Source: Halieaceae bacterium (GTDB taxonomy: Bacteria; Pseudomonadota; Gammaproteobacteria; Pseudomonadales; Halieaceae). From it: 6,542 bases of DNA. Position numbers and translations under genes: made by a program. The stretch spans positions 1 to 6,542 of the forward strand of contig WTHO01000157.1 of the NCBI GenBank assembly GCA_011523115.1, read 5' to 3'. The notes under the pieces are model-generated. The model made no database searches. It was not told the DNA's origin and saw nothing but the letters and a program-made list of their open reading frames with translations. Positions within the stretch are counted from its first letter, which is position 1; every line of letters begins with the position of its first letter. Below are positions 5,396-6,542 of the stretch, one piece after another.

Positions 5396-5623
5396 ATGCC
5401 CGACACGGACGAATTTGAGATTCAACTCATCGATGGATTTAACGACGCCATCCTCGGCTGCATCTACGAGGACGACGGCACACCCCTGCCCTGTTATAGC
5501 AGCGAGCGAGTGATGTCGACGCTCCGGGACAAGGGGATGACGGAAGACGAAGCGATGAGTGAACTCCTGAAGCTCACTGAGGGTGTGCGACTGCTGTGGA
5601 TCCACCCGCTGGAAATTGCCTGA
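5396..5623 (+). CDS. Small acidic hypothetical protein (75 aa)
   Basis: A 75-residue acidic protein with no membrane segment. It starts MPDTDEFEIQLIDGFNDAIL and continues with LGCIYEDDGTPLPCYSSER, then a predicted helix pair around DKGMTEDEAMSELLKLT, and ends WIHPLEIA. The order 'GFNDAILG ... PCYSSERV ... GMTEDEA' resembles a widespread group of small uncharacterised bacterial proteins with a 'D-A-hydrophobic-G / Y-x-x-x-x-hydrophobic / GMT-x-EEA' layout; I recall this as a pattern, not as a named family. A purine-rich AAAAGG (5381-5386) lies 9 bases before ATG 5396, supporting that start. The frame stays open upstream to 5318 but has no better start there. It is convergent with the ABM gene, 46 bp away. 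Function unknown. Confidence 0.7.
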   Translation: MPDTDEFEIQLIDGFNDAILGCIYEDDGTPLPCYSSERVMSTLRDKGMTEDEAMSELLKLTEGVRLLWIHPLEIA

Positions 5624-5638
5624 TGGAATCAGCTCACC

Positions 5639-5663
5639 GGGCGATCCACGCCCCAGAGGTTTT
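5639..5663 (+). terminator. Weak terminator candidate between convergent genes
   Basis: GGGCG (5639-5643) and CGCCC (5649-5653) form a 5-bp GC stem with a 5-nt loop, 15 bases after the stop of the 75-residue gene. A TTTT run (5660-5663) follows only after six intervening bases, so the terminator is imperfect. Confidence 0.3.
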
Positions 5664-5669
5664 GCGCCC

Positions 5670-5966
5670 CTAGCGCACCACCGCATCCAAAATTTCGATC
5701 TCAGGCGCCGCGGCGACCATACCGGCAAGGCGCTTGTTGGCCTCTCGGAAGTAGTCAGTCTTGCCATGGGCGTCCAGCGCCTCAGGGCTGTCATATTGCT
5801 CCATGACCTTGTAGACCTGGGGGTCCGTCGGGCTGCGATGGAGCGCATAGAAGACATTCCCGGGCTCGTTCGCGCGCACCAATTCGGTCAGATCAAGGAA
5901 GGCTTCCTCAAACTCCGCATTCTTGCCCTCTTGAATCGTAATCGTCGCCAATAATCCAACCGCCAT
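5670..5966 (-). CDS. Antibiotic biosynthesis monooxygenase (ABM) domain protein
   Basis: A 98-residue protein that is a single ABM domain, the ferredoxin-like fold that dimerises into an alpha/beta barrel and is found in YgiN-type quinol monooxygenases, heme-degrading IsdG-like proteins and polyketide-modifying enzymes. The pattern is clear: a first strand MAVGLLATITIQEGK, a helix FEEAFLDLTELVRANEPGN (19-37), strands around FYALHRSPTDPQVYKVMEQY (39-58), and SPEALDAHGKTDYFREANKRL (60-80) with His68 in the conserved AH-x-x-T-x-Y-F position. The cofactor-free monooxygenase role is family-based inference and the substrate is unknown. I place the start at ATG 5966: AAGGAG upstream is then 7 bases away, whereas the GTG at 5969, which would add one residue, would be only 4 bases away. 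It runs opposite to the membrane zinc-ribbon gene. Confidence 0.9.
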   Translation of the reverse strand: MAVGLLATITIQEGKNAEFEEAFLDLTELVRANEPGNVFYALHRSPTDPQVYKVMEQYDSPEALDAHGKTDYFREANKRLAGMVAAAPEIEILDAVVR

Positions 5967-6041
5967 CACTTGTCTCCTTTCAGGTACCGCGCTTTAAGTG
6001 CGCGCATCATACCAAGGCCCGCTGGTTTGAGTGGCCCGGGG

Positions 6042-6115
6042 ATCAGGCGCAGGTTTAGCCATCAGCATGTAACGCGCCTGATTAAATGTCCGGATTTTTA
6101 TCTCCTCGCTAAACC
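6042..6115. repeat. Overlapping inverted repeats in the divergent spacer
   Basis: ATCAGGCGC (6042-6050) pairs perfectly with GCGCCTGAT (6074-6082) around a 23-nt loop. GGTTTAGC (6052-6059), inside that loop, pairs perfectly with GCTAAACC (6108-6115) outside it, so the two stems together make a pseudoknot or alternate. AAACCAG (6111-6117) can also pair with CTGGTTT (6022-6028). The cluster lies 41 bp before the zinc-ribbon gene start and within its probable leader or promoter. No T-tract follows the 9-bp stem closely (TTTTT is about 11 bases later). Confidence 0.5.
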
Positions 6116-6155
6116 AGTAGTGTCAGCGGTGCGTTCCAAGGGGGGGAGCATATCG

Positions 6156-6509
6156 ATGGATTCGGAGTTTTTGTTTTTTCTCGCCATTTTCTCTGGCGTA
6201 ATGGGTCTCGTTTTTTTTGGGATCGCGATCGCTTACCGATGCCCGGCCTGTGGCAGCCTGACTCACGGTTTCAAGTCAGACAAGGTCGGCGATCTCGATA
6301 CAGGGCATGCCTACTTCGTGTGCAGAAAATGTGGCGACAAACAGCTCAAGGGTCAGGTGGCCGCTGACGGCAGTGTCATGTGGCACGGCGGCGGCTCGGG
6401 CAACTTCGATAAAAACGGCGACTACACGGGAGACGCGGGCGGCGCATTCGGTGATAGCGGCGGTGGTGATGGTGGTGGCGGAGACGGCGGCGGGGGTGGC
6501 GGCGAGTAA
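6156..6509 (+). CDS. Single-pass membrane zinc-ribbon protein with Gly-rich tail
   Basis: A 117-residue protein in three parts. Residues 5-27 form one hydrophobic helix rich in Phe, Gly and Ile. Right after it lies a zinc-ribbon-like module with C-x-x-C at Cys29/Cys32 (RCPACGS) and C-x-x-C at Cys56/Cys59 (VCRKCGDKQLKG). Residues 78-117 are a low-complexity Gly/Asp/Ser tail ending in a poly-Gly run and Glu. The short extracytoplasmic head (MDSE) suggests N-out topology with the ribbon in the cytoplasm, but this is uncertain. I chose ATG 6156 because a G-rich SD (GGGGAG, 6143-6148) lies 7 bases upstream; the frame is open back to 5970 but that part is non-coding in character. I do not recognise a named family. 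The Gly-rich end resembles tails of TPM-domain membrane proteins, but the TPM domain itself is absent. Confidence 0.8.
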   Translation: MDSEFLFFLAIFSGVMGLVFFGIAIAYRCPACGSLTHGFKSDKVGDLDTGHAYFVCRKCGDKQLKGQVAADGSVMWHGGGSGNFDKNGDYTGDAGGAFGDSGGGDGGGGDGGGGGGE

Positions 6510-6542
6510 GCCCGCGTAAGCGAAGAGCGCATTTCCCTGCTG

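Noticed and set aside
5970..6155. Longer N-terminus of the zinc-ribbon protein (open frame from 5970)
   Set aside because: It would add a basic, repeat-derived segment before the membrane helix and would ignore the strong G-rich SD before ATG 6156.

Overview
The window looks like a chromosomal segment of a gammaproteobacterium, probably a marine or environmental one. Reasons: a tRNA gene with genomically encoded CCA, a YaiI-type UPF0178 gene, moderately high GC, compact genes with clear Shine-Dalgarno (SD) sequences, and a metabolic set (SDR, EthD-like and ABM proteins) common in such genomes. The lineage is inferred from style and not proven. No phage, transposase, CRISPR, toxin-antitoxin or recognised defence gene is visible.

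Layout. The left part (1-1622) is housekeeping-like: an SPFH/Band 7 membrane protein (+), a convergent YaiI-like protein (-) sharing a CTAG with it so that the two stop codons overlap, then tRNA-Arg(ACG) (+) with its own -10 element. From 1623 to 1918 there is no long gene, but there is a well-formed 26-codon membrane micro-ORF on the minus strand (1681-1761).

The middle part (1919-4857) is a divergent metabolic locus. An NCS1-type permease (-) faces a two-gene plus-strand unit made of a dimeric alpha/beta-barrel (EthD-like) protein and a classical SDR dehydrogenase. Transporter plus oxidoreductase plus small barrel enzyme suggests uptake and oxidation of a small, perhaps cyclic or nitrogen-containing, compound. 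The substrate cannot be read from the sequence.

From 4858 to 5395 lies 538 bp without a convincing gene but packed with inverted repeats. The most striking is a 152-bp unit (5070-5221) bounded by imperfect 24-nt terminal inverted repeats, with two more stems inside. It could be a MITE-like element or a structured RNA. It overlaps a second set of mutually exclusive stems at 5005-5074.

The right part (5396-6542) holds a small acidic orphan protein (+), a convergent antibiotic-biosynthesis-monooxygenase (ABM) domain protein (-), a divergent spacer with 7-9 bp inverted repeats, and a single-pass membrane zinc-ribbon protein with a Gly-rich tail (+). The best leads for something undescribed are the 152-bp element, the micro-ORF and the uncharacterised permease/EthD-like/SDR locus.
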